Source of the DNA: Plecoglossus altivelis
Lineage: Eukaryota > Chordata > Actinopteri > Osmeriformes > Plecoglossidae
Length of the DNA: 64,000 bases
Reading direction: 5' to 3'
Assembly (NCBI GenBank): GCA_036571765.1
Contig: BROE01000005.1
Span: 9,825,518 to 9,889,517, forward strand
Position 1 is the stretch's first letter; every line of letters begins with the position of its first letter. Under the pieces are notes generated by a model, which was not told the origin of the DNA, made no database searches, and worked only from the letters and a program-made list of their open reading frames with translations. The translations under genes were made by a program, and so were the position numbers. This document shows, one piece after another, positions 1 to 12,900 of this stretch.

Positions 1-810
1 CCTCTCTCGTCTCGAGGATCAGTTAATGAAATTTGAACAAACCGCTTGGTGGAATTCTGCATGAGTTTGTTTAAAAAAAAATAAAAAAAAAGAGTTAAAA
101 AAAAAGCTTTCCCCAACGTAGGGATAGATGGGGAAACAAAGCTCGCCACGAAACATTGTCATTGCTCAGACAACCTTAGTTTTTCCCTTTTAGTTTCCAT
201 TTCAGCGCTGGTAGCTGAATACATAGGCTTGACTCAAGGGAGTTTTAATTAGGATTTTGTGAAGTTAAGCATAGCTCTTGCTACCACTAATAGCATGCTA
301 ATGCAATTAGACTGCATTCAAAGTTTCATGAGCTCTCGCCGGAGAAAAACAGTTTGGGAGTCCACCAGCTCCCCAGTCTCCCAGAGTAGATCAGAAAATG
401 GAAATGACTGCAGCGTTCGAGTTAATCCAACTCAATTAAACACCCCCGCCAATAAACGCCATTAAAATGTGCAGGAAATGGAGGACGTGAGCGAGTTTAT
501 AGAAAAACTGTCGAGTGGTTTCACGAGTGCAGGTTTTACTTTTTATTCTCTTCAGGTCAGCAAAAATAGTTGTTTGGGTAAATGCAAAAAGGCTAACTCC
601 CTCCGTGTGCCTACTCTGTTGACAAATGAGTTAGTACGCCACAGTACACTCTCGCCTGCAAAGGCAAGCAATAAACAGCACAATTTTAAGCTCTACATAA
701 ACAAGTCTCTCACACTGTCTTTCTCCTTACACACACACGATTTCTCTTCCATGTCCCTCATCTATTCATTCGCTCCACTCATTCACCCTTTCTCTGTCCC
801 GCCCCTCCAG
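1..810. other. MYO18A intron (3' part)
   Basis: Non-coding, A-rich at the left end. I see no exon before the acceptor at 810. Confidence 0.8.
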
Positions 811-939
811 GTGTTCTTCAGAGCGGGCGTCCTGGCCAAGCTGGAGGAGCAGAGAGACGTCCAGACCAGGAGAAACTTCACCCTCTTCCAGGCTGCCTGC
901 AGAGGATACCTGGCCAGACAGGCCTTCAAGAAGAGAAAG
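811..939 (+). CDS. MYO18A: MYO18A exon 1 of window: converter end and IQ motif
   Basis: 43 codons, phase 0 at both ends, between ccctccag and gtaaaag. It begins VFFRAGVLAKLEEQ, the conserved end of the myosin head, and contains the IQ-like FQAACRGYLARQAFKK, a calmodulin or light-chain binding lever-arm segment. The open frame runs further upstream but that part resembles intron, so the acceptor at 810 sets the start. Confidence 0.95.
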
Positions 940-3374
940 GTAAAAGCTTTCCCTCCTCTGGGCCGCTTTGGATTCAACTGTCTAAATGGACAAGCAGTAT
1001 ACCCACTGCACAAACGTAACAAACTTGACCCACATACATTACTGTTTGTCGCCATGTGAACCTGCAGAAGCCATTTCCTGTGCAAAGTGGCCATGGTTTT
1101 CCTCTTGGTGATATAACATGTTACGGAAGTGTCTGTGTCGAGGGCTGAACTTTTGGAGCTTTGATATCTGAAGTTTCAAGACCATGACCTTGAGAGAACG
1201 CCAAATAGGCTTTTTCTTCCTCTTTGATTGGCTCAATCTGCCAGCACAAAAAAAGTTGAGGTTGTTTTACCTCCAGGGAAATGTTTCAGCCCAGGGACAC
1301 AGTGATTCCCTGTAGAGACACAAGATGGATAGACTCAGTGTGCCGCTCCTCTGCTGGAGCTCTCCACATCTGTCCACCGCTTTAGTGCTCACTAAATCAG
1401 AACTTCATCAGAGCACGGCCGCTCAATCAATCCATCAGGCCCCTGGCCCTCAGCCGAGGACACGTGGCCTTCAGCCGGCTCCTCTTCTGGGACATGCCAT
1501 TCCCCCTGTGGTCCCCTCCATCATGGCCCTTATCGATTTCTGCACTGCACTGCCTCTTTCATCCCCTACCCCTGTTTGCTGGGTGTGTTGTGTCACTCCC
1601 ACGTTTTGGATTCATCCTCTTATTTGTGCACAATTATATATTTTTTTAATTTTCTTTATTTTATTTGACCTCTATTTTTTCTCTGTTTCTGATACTCGCA
1701 TTGATTGTCCTGCTTTTTTGCTTTCTGTCACTCTAATCAACTGTGTGTGTGTGTTTGCTTGCATGGAGGGTAGGGGGCACTACAAGGGGGCTAAGTAGGT
1801 TTGTCCCAACTTACGGACCTGGCCCCTCAAGTGCATGTGACTGGTTAGAGATCATGTCATAATCCCAGCTCATAGCCATGAGGAGGGGCACATGGACAGC
1901 AGCAGCACAGAGGCTGTGTGTGTGTCTATGTGTGTGTGTGTGTGTGTATGTGTGAGCGCCCCAGCTCAAATTGGACCTTCACGCACACCCTGCATGCCCC
2001 ACCAGTGTGAGCATGACGACCATGAACATCGCACCTTTCTCTGAGTGACTTCAAACTCACGGTGGGGAGCTGTTCAGCTCTTTTCTTCTGTTCTGTGATT
2101 GTGTGTTTGTGTGTGTGTGTGTGCGTGTGTGTATTTGTTTGGTGTCAGTGATCAGCGTGCTCATGAGAATTAACCCCAACCAGGTTAGATTGAGGTGTGA
2201 GTTTGAATGCACACTCTGCATGTGAGTTGTTGAGTGTATGTGAGTGTTAGCGTCTGTGTGTGGCAGGTTGTGTTTGGTGAGACCAGGCCACGACCGTAGT
2301 TTCCCTGTCCCACCACCCTACCTGCTAGTAAAGTGCTTTGCTGTTGTCGTACTTAGCTGCCTGGCAGCCAACTGAAATTGCTTTTCAAGGACGTTGGAGC
2401 TTTGCTTTATTGCCTTGCCACCCTTGATGGGCTGCTGTCTGTTCTGTTTGAGCCTTGTCTCTTTCTGTAAGTATTACCGCCCACCGTTTGGTTTGGTTTG
2501 ACTTACAGTGGGTTAGCATCAGCTTTGAATGCGGTTAGCTGTTTGTTACACTGCGAAAGGATTTTAAGCAAGCGTGGTCTTCTTAGGGCGATTGGAATTC
2601 CTTAATGAGCTCCGGCAGGGTGTCAGGATAGATTGCTTGTGTAATGAGGCCTTGGGGGTATCTGGACTTTGTGCACCAGAGAACTTTACACTGAAAATCT
2701 CTGAACACTCAAGTCTTACATGTTCTTACAGTATAGAAGGTTCATTGTTTGTATTGCTAGACATGTTTGTGTAGAAAGTTGTAGGTATGTCTGTACAACA
2801 TAGATATGCATTTTAAGACATTCTGTTGTCAAAAATACTTTTATATGTGGAATGGTAGTCCACAGTACAACAGAGGATCAAATACTTTTATAGCCGAATA
2901 CAATTGTAGAGGAATCATGTGCTGAGAAGAGAAATCCTTAAAAGCCTTGTATTTTTGGTTGACTGTAAATTCTTGAATAAGAAATAACTACTTTCTATTT
3001 TCCCATTCGATGAAAGCAACTTACAATATACAGTGGTGTAGCTCTTCTAGTCAGAATGTTCAGACATGACTGCAAGTGCCCTGTTGACAAAACAACCAAA
3101 CCCACTGAGTGCCAGACTGTCTTTCTTTACCAGCTGAGCCTCATTCCACTGTCTCCTCCTTCCCTGATGAAGACCATGAAAGTGTTGACTTCATTCTCTG
3201 AACCACTGACTTCCTTTTGGCCTAAAAAAAATAATCTATTAGTTTGTTCGTGCAATGCTCTGTTTGATCGCTCAGAGGGAAGCTCCCCACCCCTTGAAGT
3301 CTTCTCCAGCGGAGCCAACTCTCGCAGGGAGGTGATTTCAAAGAGGGGTGAGAAGAGAGAGAACGAGGGAGGAG

Positions 3375-3414
<40 letters not shown>

Positions 3415-3870
3415 TCAAGAGGAAGAAAAACTATGCCCCACCGTTGGGGAATAGACAAATAGAATGGATCCGGCGCCGTTTGAAGCCCTGCAGCATCCCT
3501 CCCCTCTCCCTCCCCTCTCCCTCCCCATCTCCTCTCCGGTTCCTCACCCTCGTCTATTTGACATTCATGGCAAACTGCAGAGAATGGAGACGCGTGGGGG
3601 ATTCCGTCCGCCAGTCAGCCGATGGTGTGCCTAATTAAATCGTTGCCCAAAGACAGTTATTTTCCCCCAACTGGGAACAGGTGTGTGTGAAAGCTTGCTG
3701 TAACTGCCATAGCTGCTGTGTGTGTGCGCGGGTGTGTGCGCGAGTGCATGCGTGCATGTGTGCGTGCGTGCGTGCCCATGTGTCTTTGGTGAGACTGGGC
3801 CAACATCTGCGTTCAAGCTCAACAAGGACTATGTAACTGCACGGTCGTTGAAAAGACATTGGGAGCAAAA

Positions 3871-3920
<50 letters not shown>

Positions 3921-6900
3921 GTATTAATGTGCTCCCAAGTCTCTCTTTTTGTCTATCCATCACTGCTAGACACGTGTACCTTTGTAGAGAGATCTCATGT
4001 ACAATGGAACCACATAGATGTTCTGTACAGATGTGAAAAGTCCTATGATCATCCTCTTAATAGAGATCCCTCTGGATATTTACATTTAGCGGTGGCAGAA
4101 ACATATTTTACATTATATATTTCTCATGAAAACCTTAAAGCAGGACAACTGGGAGAGATGCTTTCAGACTTTCACCCACAGCCAAAAGGAGCCATACATT
4201 TTATTCAAAAGCTTTTGACAGCATGACATGGTGTACAAACTCCATGAAATTCAACCAGCACCTCTGTTCAGTCCATGCTAAGCTGTATTTATAGGCTTTA
4301 CCAGCGTGGCTAATGCTAGGCCGCTGTTCTCAGACATGGCGAACCAGTGGATGTGTCCAATGGTGTCCCTGTAATTGGGTTGCCAGATTACCTGCGGGTA
4401 TTGGAAAAGCCCATGTTGTAGCAGCATGTAGCTCCCTCTCCTCCTAATGCGTTTCTAACAGGCTTCCTAAGTGGTATTGATGCTGGGTTCTTCTCTCAGT
4501 GGAACTCTCATTCGATGCTGTAATGACAAGAGCAGGCACACGTTTTCATTCTCTTAATTCTTGTCCCTCACCATTGCAGTGTTCTGGCACATAACTGAGA
4601 GAGTCCGAATGTAGCGAGCCATTCACTTTTATTTAACAGATTTGCGCTGCTATTTATCAACAGAACATTTAACCTTGACTGCTTACTAGTTTTCATATTA
4701 CTTAACATCCAACACTTTCAGTCTATTACATTTGTGCATTTAGGGGTGAATCTTAGACTTGTGATGATGTTTATGTATATACGCACTTTGAGTCTTAATC
4801 CAATAGCTATTTAGTCCATGTTGGCTTTTACAAATGATTGCAAAGTTATCTTAAAATATCAGTCATTTGTTCTCGTGCTTTTAGTCACTTTTCATGTAAA
4901 GTCCCTTTTAATGTAAAAGAGCAGTTGATCAACTCCATGGTTCTCTCCATACATCTGTTTGACTACAACACCAAGTGCCCCTACTCTGAAGCCTGAAAGG
5001 GATCACTCACCTGACCCCTTCCCTGGGCCCCTCTGAGTGCTGCAGCCCCTCCTGCAGCCCCTGCTTCCTGCAGTCCACTCAGCTGGTTGCTCTTGAGCCT
5101 CTTCCCCTACCCTGTAGAGAGGGTTGTGTTTGAGCTAGGTACTGAGCTAGTGACTATTGTTGTTCATTCACTGGAACTGCAGGAACAGTGGCTGGTTGGA
5201 GCACGAGAGAGAGGACTTTCTTACCGTCTTACACTTGCGTGCGCACCAACATACACTTACAGCAAACAAGCCCTTAGACTGGAGCTACGCGCAAGCTGAA
5301 TCCGGTCGCACAAACAAACCCTCAAACACACAGGCGTTCACTCGCTTCTCCTCCTCCGGGTTTTCTTCAGATTCAGGACCTGGCCATTCGCTGCATCCAG
5401 AAGAACATCCAGAAGAACCGCGGGGTGAAGGGCTGGCCCTGGTGGAAGCTCTTCACTACTGTGAGGCCTCTCATTGAGGTCCAGCTGACCGAGGAGCAGA
5501 TCCGGGGCAAGGATGTGAGTATTCAACCGGTCCAAACTCCTTCTTTTATCGCCCTTTTTTCATGAGCCATGTCACAGAGGCTAGATAAATCTGTACCTTA
5601 ACCAACCTAATACCCTCAAGGAAGAAAAGGACAAACCCACCACACTCACTGTCACAAATACACACACACACACCCAGTGATGAAGATAGTAGCTGCATGC
5701 ACATTATTTACACATCTTTTCCTAAAGTTGCATGAACGTCATCCACAGCATCACCTCAAACTGTTTGGCAAAAGGAAACGCAAACACTCGGTCTCCCTGA
5801 TACCTGAATCTGTTTCCTGATGTTTGTCTTGTCTCCCAGGAGGAGATCCAGTCGCTGAAGGGGAGGTTGGAGAAGGTGGAGAAGGAGAGGAACGAGCTGA
5901 GACTCAGCAGCGATCGCCTGGAAGGCAGGGTGAGACACTCTTGCATGCACACACACACACACGCACTCACGCAAGCACACGCACACACGCACGCACGCGC
6001 ACGCACCCACACACACACACATACTGTATTGGCATTCTGCTAACATTTCAGCTCTTGCTTCTGTTTTGTAATGAAATTGAAAAGTCAGGTTTACATGCTG
6101 GACACTGTAAGATTCCAAATCTTTTAAATTGCAATAGGAGTGTTTGAGCTGATTTTGTGTATTTGCATGTGATATTAGATCACAGAGTTGACTTTGTGTA
6201 CTTGTGTATGGTATTAGATCACAGAGTTGACTTTGTGTACTTGTGTATGGTATTAGATCACAGAGTTGTCGTCGGAGCTTGCAGACGAGAGGAACACGGG
6301 TGAGTCTGCTTCTCAGCTGCTGGAGTCTGAGACCTCAGAAAGACTTAGACTGGAGAAGGAGATGAAGGACCTACAGGTGAGAACACACAGACGCACACTG
6401 ACAAACACTAACACACAGACAGACAGACACACACACATAGACACACACAGACACTCACTGACACACACAGACACACACACACTGACACACATTGATATAC
6501 ATAGACACACGCAAACACACACTAACGCATACTAATACACACAGACACGCACTGACAAACACAGACACACACTGACACTCATAAACACTGTTGATTAGCC
6601 TTTCTTTTTTTGCACCTGCTGTTGCTGCTAATCTCAAAGAGTTCCTCAGAGTTAATGCATCATGCTCATCTTGAATATCTCTCATACACCAGATCAAAGT
6701 CCAGTCTTTAAATACCTTTGGCATTCTCGTTCCTCACACTGGGGACAATGACTTTACAGGGGACTGAACTGAGATCAGTGGAAAGCTTCTTGTTCCTATT
6801 CTCTCTTGAAAAGCGTTTGATGCTGGAACTGTCCATGTTTGCCCTGCCAACCAAACCCCATCATAGGATACCAGGTGGACGTCTGATGTGTGCTGCTGAA

Positions 6901-9900
6901 CCCCTATGGGGCTGGTGGCTAATGATGTGGTCTCTTTCATGGACATGGAATGCTGTGGTAGAGACAGTGGAGTCATCTTCTGTATTCCACAGGGGATGCA
7001 CTTTGATGCATCCAACTTGGCTTATTGAACACTGGGTTCAAATCCCTGTGAGGACGATCCCTCCCCTTCCCATGCCTCCCTGTTTCCTGTTTCATTCCCA
7101 CCTACTCGGCTTTGGCTGTAGACATCTGCATTCATATCGTATCCATATTGTGTTCTGCAATCATTTCCTAGCCCTCCACTAACCATGGCTATTGGTTAGC
7201 ATCAAGCCACTTTTCATTCACGTGACACCACATCAGGCATCACTGCATACGGTTCTGCAGGCCAGACTGGGAAGTTATGTTGTCAGCCTCTTCCCCCAAC
7301 CTTTTAGCATCATATTTGACATTTTGACATGTTTTTTTTTTGTAGTGGCACTCCAAATGACTGGAATAGATTTTTCCAATGACTGCTCCATGCACACTGA
7401 TGCACCGTGCACACTGATTGTGCTGGACTGGAAGCAAATTGCCCTCACACTAGGAGGGACTGGGAGTTTTCATAGTGCATGCTACATGAATAAAATGTCA
7501 AAATCGATTTATACATATTTGTTTGTCATTTTGCGCTGTTCATTAGCCTGCTCATGTCTGCGTGTAAACATTCAGGGACCTCTCTGTGCATGCATGATTC
7601 ATGTCATGCGGGTAATGGCCGCCGCTCTGTCCTCCTCTCTCAGACAAAGTTTGACTCGATGAAGAAGCAGATGGAGTCCATGGAGATGGAGGTAATGGAG
7701 GCACGGCTCCTCAGAGCCTCTGAGCTGAATGGAGAGATGGACGAGGATGACACAGGTCAGGAACATGCTCATCCACGCATCACCATGGTAACAAGTGCCA
7801 GATGCATTCACGAGATGGGTTTCCCTATATCACTTGTCATAAATGTCTTTATTCGGAGTTGAAAAGTGGCATTTATCTTTTTATGACTATTGTTCCATTT
7901 GCAAATGGGATTGATGTCTGCAGCAGGCTCAGTTGAATTGCCTTAATGCCTAGAGTTATAGAGACATTTGAATGAGACAGAACAACACACACTGTCAAGA
8001 CTAAGATCCCACTAGGATCCATTGAGCAGTACAGGGTCTCGTCAGAGGCACGGTTCAGTTTTTGTGGTCGGAAGCCAGACACTGTATCTGCAGGTTTCTT
8101 TAAAAAAAAACACACACAAAAAATCGAATCAATGGCCAGACAAAGGAGCTCTCCAGGAAGCAGCTCTCCACAAATGGATTTCATGAAATAGCTAGAATCC
8201 GTGACGGAATAAAGTTCAACTTTACATTGGGCTCTGCAAACATCCAGTCAGGCAGCAGTCATTGTTTAGAGATGTCTGAATGCCAGATATATTTTCAACA
8301 TGTTTTGTGCATAAGCATTAGCCAGCCCATCTTCCACACACACTGGCTCCAGGGCAGAGGCAAGATGGTGGAGAGAGACTTTACATCAACCTCTTTTTTA
8401 ACACTTTTCTATAGAATGTTATAACACATTAACATATTAACACAATAAGAACTCAAATAAAAGCACTGCACATACCTTTCCAATCGATGCCTTTCTAACA
8501 GATGTGCTTTATATGAAGAATCCGTTGCATGTCTCACTCTGATAGGCTCCTATTGTGCTGCACATTTGGGTTTAGTCCTCAAGCAATCTAAGTACTGTTT
8601 GTCTAGAAACATACCATATATATTCAACACGTTACACATAAGAAGGTTTCTTACTAGACAGATTTGCTTACTAATTGCTCCAGTGTTTTGCCTCAGAGCA
8701 TTCTAAGGGCTTTGTGTTTTGGAGTACGCGTGAAGTCAATTCCATCCTAGAGGGAATTACACTATTTCTCAACAGATGGAGGTGGTATTGAACTGAACAA
8801 AACCTGGCCGCCCGCTCCCTGTTCATTAAGGCTTTTTTTTCGGACTTATTTTCTGGCAGGGGGAGAGTGGAGGCTGAAATACGAACGGGCCGTCAGAGAG
8901 ATCGAGTTTACCAAGAAGAGACTCCAGCAGGAGTTTGATGACAAACTGGAGGTGGAGCAGCAGAACCACCGACAGCTGGAGAGGAGGGTAAATGTCACTT
9001 CCTCCTTGTACACATCTCTGAAGCAAGTCCTTGTTGACACACACAGGCATGCAAACACAAACACACACCCTATTCTGCTTTCAATTTGTGTTTGTTTCTA
9101 ACATTTCGGTCTCTGTCTGCTTGAGAGGAGGATGGAAAACTCTTTTTGATAGCCTCTCAGTCCCTTCTCATCAACTGCTAATAAAACTTTAGCTTCCTGC
9201 AGAGTTCACCCAGGGAAGACATCAAAGAATCCATTGAGCAAAACTTCATTTTTATTACATTTCCCTCCTTTTTCTTTCTCTGCTTCACCTGTCTGAACAC
9301 TCTGACAGTCACACTGTCAAAGGCCAACACACACTGCCATTTCTTTGTCAGTTCCAGAGCTGAAATTGACTGTTTTACCTGCAAGCTGCTGGTTTTCAAA
9401 CTGCATGTTTGGCTTATTTGTAAGGTTTTGTAACATGTTTTGTACAGGAAACAAGACAACATTGGCACGCTCAAATACACCACAATGATCTTGCACTGGC
9501 TTTTGATCAAATGTTTACAGCCCCCTATAATGCCTGGGGTGTAGTTTGTGATAAGTTATAACGTAACAACCAATCACTTTCAAATAGCAGTGCTCAGTAC
9601 TGGGTCTCGATCAGCAGAAGTTAGAATCCCTTTGAATTTTGTGTGATGACAGCATCAGTGCTGATTGAAAATGCCACTGAAATGGTAGGTTGTCAGAGTA
9701 AAGGAAGGTATTCATAGACCTAGGTTGCAAGTTTTTTGATTAAATAATGCATTATTTAATCATTCACTGTAAGGAATTCTCACAATGTGTTGCTTAATCG
9801 CAATAAAAATCTCAAAAGAAGTATTTATTTTACTCACTCTCTGTTGACTTATGCATGAATGTATCTCTCCTCCCTCCCCGTCCTCCTCTCTGGCTATATC

Positions 9901-12900
9901 TATGCTTCTGCCCTGCGTAGCTAAGCGACCTCCAAGCAGACAACGAGGAAGTGCAGCGGACGGCCCAGCAGCTGAAGAAGAAGTGCCAGCGTCTGACGGC
10001 CGAGCTGCAGGACACCAAGCTGCACCTGGAGGGCCAGCAGAGCCGCAACCACGACCTGGAGAAGAAGCAGAGGAAGTGAGCACTGGTCTTACCATAGTCA
10101 CTCTCACTGCATAGACACTATCCACAACAGTCACTCTCACTGCGTAGACACTATCTACCACAGTCACTCACGCTACATAGACACTATCCACCACAGTCAC
10201 TCACGCTACATAGCCACTATCCACCACAGTCACTCACGCTACATAGCCACTATCCACCACAGTCACTCACACTACATAGCCATTGTCCACATGACACCAA
10301 CCACCCCCACCAGTAGTGTCAGCAATATACCCCTGCAAGACTTCGTCAATAGTCTTATTATTGTAGAAGGCGGAGGCGGCTGTGGAGTCTGGCCACGTCT
10401 GGCCTGGGTAGAGGCCCTGCTAGCTAAGCCCCTTTAAACTCCTAGGTAAACAAGTGGCCAGTGCCTGTCACTGCTGTGGAAGGTGTACAGCATGTACGTG
10501 CACATTCACGATTCTTTCAGGGGAATACAGACTCCATCCGTGTGTTTGTGACTCAAGCATCAGGGGAGCCGTGTGTGTACATGTCCATGGTGTGCGTTCC
10601 AGGTTTGACTTGGAGCAAAGCCAGTCCCAGGAGGAGGTGCAGAGAGAGAGGACCCAGAGGGAGAAACTGAGTCGGGAGAAGGACATGCTGATTGGAGAGA
10701 CCTTCAGCCTACGACAGCAACTGGAGGTACACCTGCGCGTGTGTGTGTGTGTGTCCAGATGTGTCTGAATTATAATGTACCCAGCAAGGACACAAAAACA
10801 TGTCAAAATCTCGGTTGTTCAAACTGAAAAGCTTGTTTAGGCCTATACACACCCACTCACTCATGCAGGAACACACACCTTGCACACACTCCTATACCTA
10901 CACTTCACCTGCCTTCTAGGACAAGGACCTGGAGATGTGTGCTCAGAACCTGAAGCTGGAACAGCTGGAGGCAGAGCTGCAGGACCTGTCCTCCCAGGAG
11001 ACCAAGGACGAGGCGTCACTGTCCAAGGTCAAGAAGCAACTCCGTGACCTTGAGGCTAAGGTCAAAGACCAGGAAGAGGAGCTGGATGAGCAGGCTGGAA
11101 CCATTCAGATGCTGGAACAGGTACATGTTGTCTAGATTAACCAGAAACCACACAGGGGACCAAAGTCGCATCCAAACACATGGCCTTGTGCTGTTCGACA
11201 AGAAGCAATCACAAGCAGTTCCACAGACATTTTATAAATCTGTTTGAGTAGTGCCATTAGCAAGGATAAACAGGTGTGCTCTACATATGCATATTTCTTT
11301 GTCATATTAAAGCACTTTGCACAGTACAGTGAACAATATTCACCTCAGCCCCAACTGCATGTGCAGTAGTTGTCCCGATGTCCAGAATTAGACATTACAT
11401 AAGAAGCTTGTTGGGATGTGAAGCACACTAGAGGGGGATGGGTCACGCTGTCATGGTGGTCTCTGCTCCCTGCAGGCAAAGCTGCGTCTGGAGATGGAGA
11501 CTGAGAGACTCCGGCAGACCCACTCCAAGGAGATCGAGAGCAAAGATGAGGAGGTGGAGGAGATCAGGCAGTCCTGCAGCAAGAAGGTGAACATACCCTC
11601 CTGGATTGCCTGTCACACAGCACACACACAGCAGAGCAAACCAAACGCTCACTCGCACACACAGGAAAGCACTCGTGTTTTCCACGCAATGTAACCATTC
11701 ACACACACACACACACACACATAGAAATCCCAGAAAAGAAAAGACAAAAAAAGGATAAGCCAAATCACCATGACAATAATTCACCACAGTTAGTTTCTAA
11801 TGAGTAATTGTTTAAAAGGCTGGATTGGGATACCGGGTCCCTATTGGTGCATTTGCATGTCTACTTTATTCATACCTTGAGAATTTCTCTCCTCCTGGCG
11901 GATGATTGTGTGTGGGAACAGTTTTCACTCGCCCGATATTAGATTAATATGCCTTGTTTTAATTTTGTTGTCCCATTTCTGTCACTTGACCTCGCACCCT
12001 CCCAACCAATCACTCCCCCCCCCTACCTCCACTCCAAAATCCATTATAATATCCCTTCCTACGCTTAAATTAACATTCTTATGGTTGCTTAAACTAAGAA
12101 CACTGACTGCAGAGGTTTTAAGAATATATTAGCGCAGTGATTTATTATGCTGAATAAATGTGTTTTATGAAATGAGTACTCATATAAAGGGGTTGAAGGT
12201 TGAACTTTGATAACCCTAAAATATGGACTACCGTTCAGGAACTCTCATTAATAATGCAACAAAATTGTTATACCCAGAAAGAACAGACGTTTTCTTGCTT
12301 ATTGCAGTTATTATGATAATTAGATAAACCATTTGTGCACTTACACCTTTACTTATAAGTTGTTGGCTTATGTTATTTATGGATTCATTACATTTTATTT
12401 TCCATCCACCTTTCGACCTGTCATTGCTTTTACCGTATATCTTTTTTATTTGACTTAATTTGTCTTCCCCGTATGCCGTATAATGACAATAATGCTGTTG
12501 TGTGTGCGTTTTAATAATGCTGTTGTGTGTGCGTTTTTAGCTCAAGCAAATAGAGGTCCAGTTGGAGGAAGAGTATGATGACAAGCAGAAGGTCCTGAGA
12601 GAGAGAAGGGACCTGGAGGCCAAGCTCCTATTGGCTCAGGACCAGGTGAGACACCGTGATGTCATCAGACAAGACACTGAGTCCCATTCAGTGTTGAGCG
12701 CTACATCAGTGCATTCACAAGGCGCAGTGGCGGGCGGATCAGTTTCCTTACTGCTTTGAGGGGCCTCTATATCAAGGCCCCCACCACCCTGGCTGACCCC
12801 TGTGTCTCCCCCCTCCTCCCCCTCCAGGTGTGCCACAGAGATGTGGACACTGAGAAGCGCCTGAGGAAGGACCTGAAGCGCACCAAGGCCCTGCTGGCCG

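Larger units (their letters stand above)
940..5370. other. MYO18A intron 1 of window
   Basis: 4.4 kb with TG and AG microsatellites and a C/T-rich patch at 3490-3550. The open frames here arise from simple repeats. No supported exon. Confidence 0.8.

Noticed and set aside
469..810. Upstream extension of the first MYO18A exon in the open frame
   Set aside because: The peptide there is unlike myosin and is followed by a clear polypyrimidine tract and acceptor.
3127..4226. Several open frames over AG and TG repeats
   Set aside because: They are translations of simple repeats and have no counterpart exons.
7020..7060. tRNA or SINE B-box-like string gggttcaaatccc; a similar one near 37170
   Set aside because: No A box at the right distance, no cloverleaf and no poly(A) or tandem tail was found at either site.
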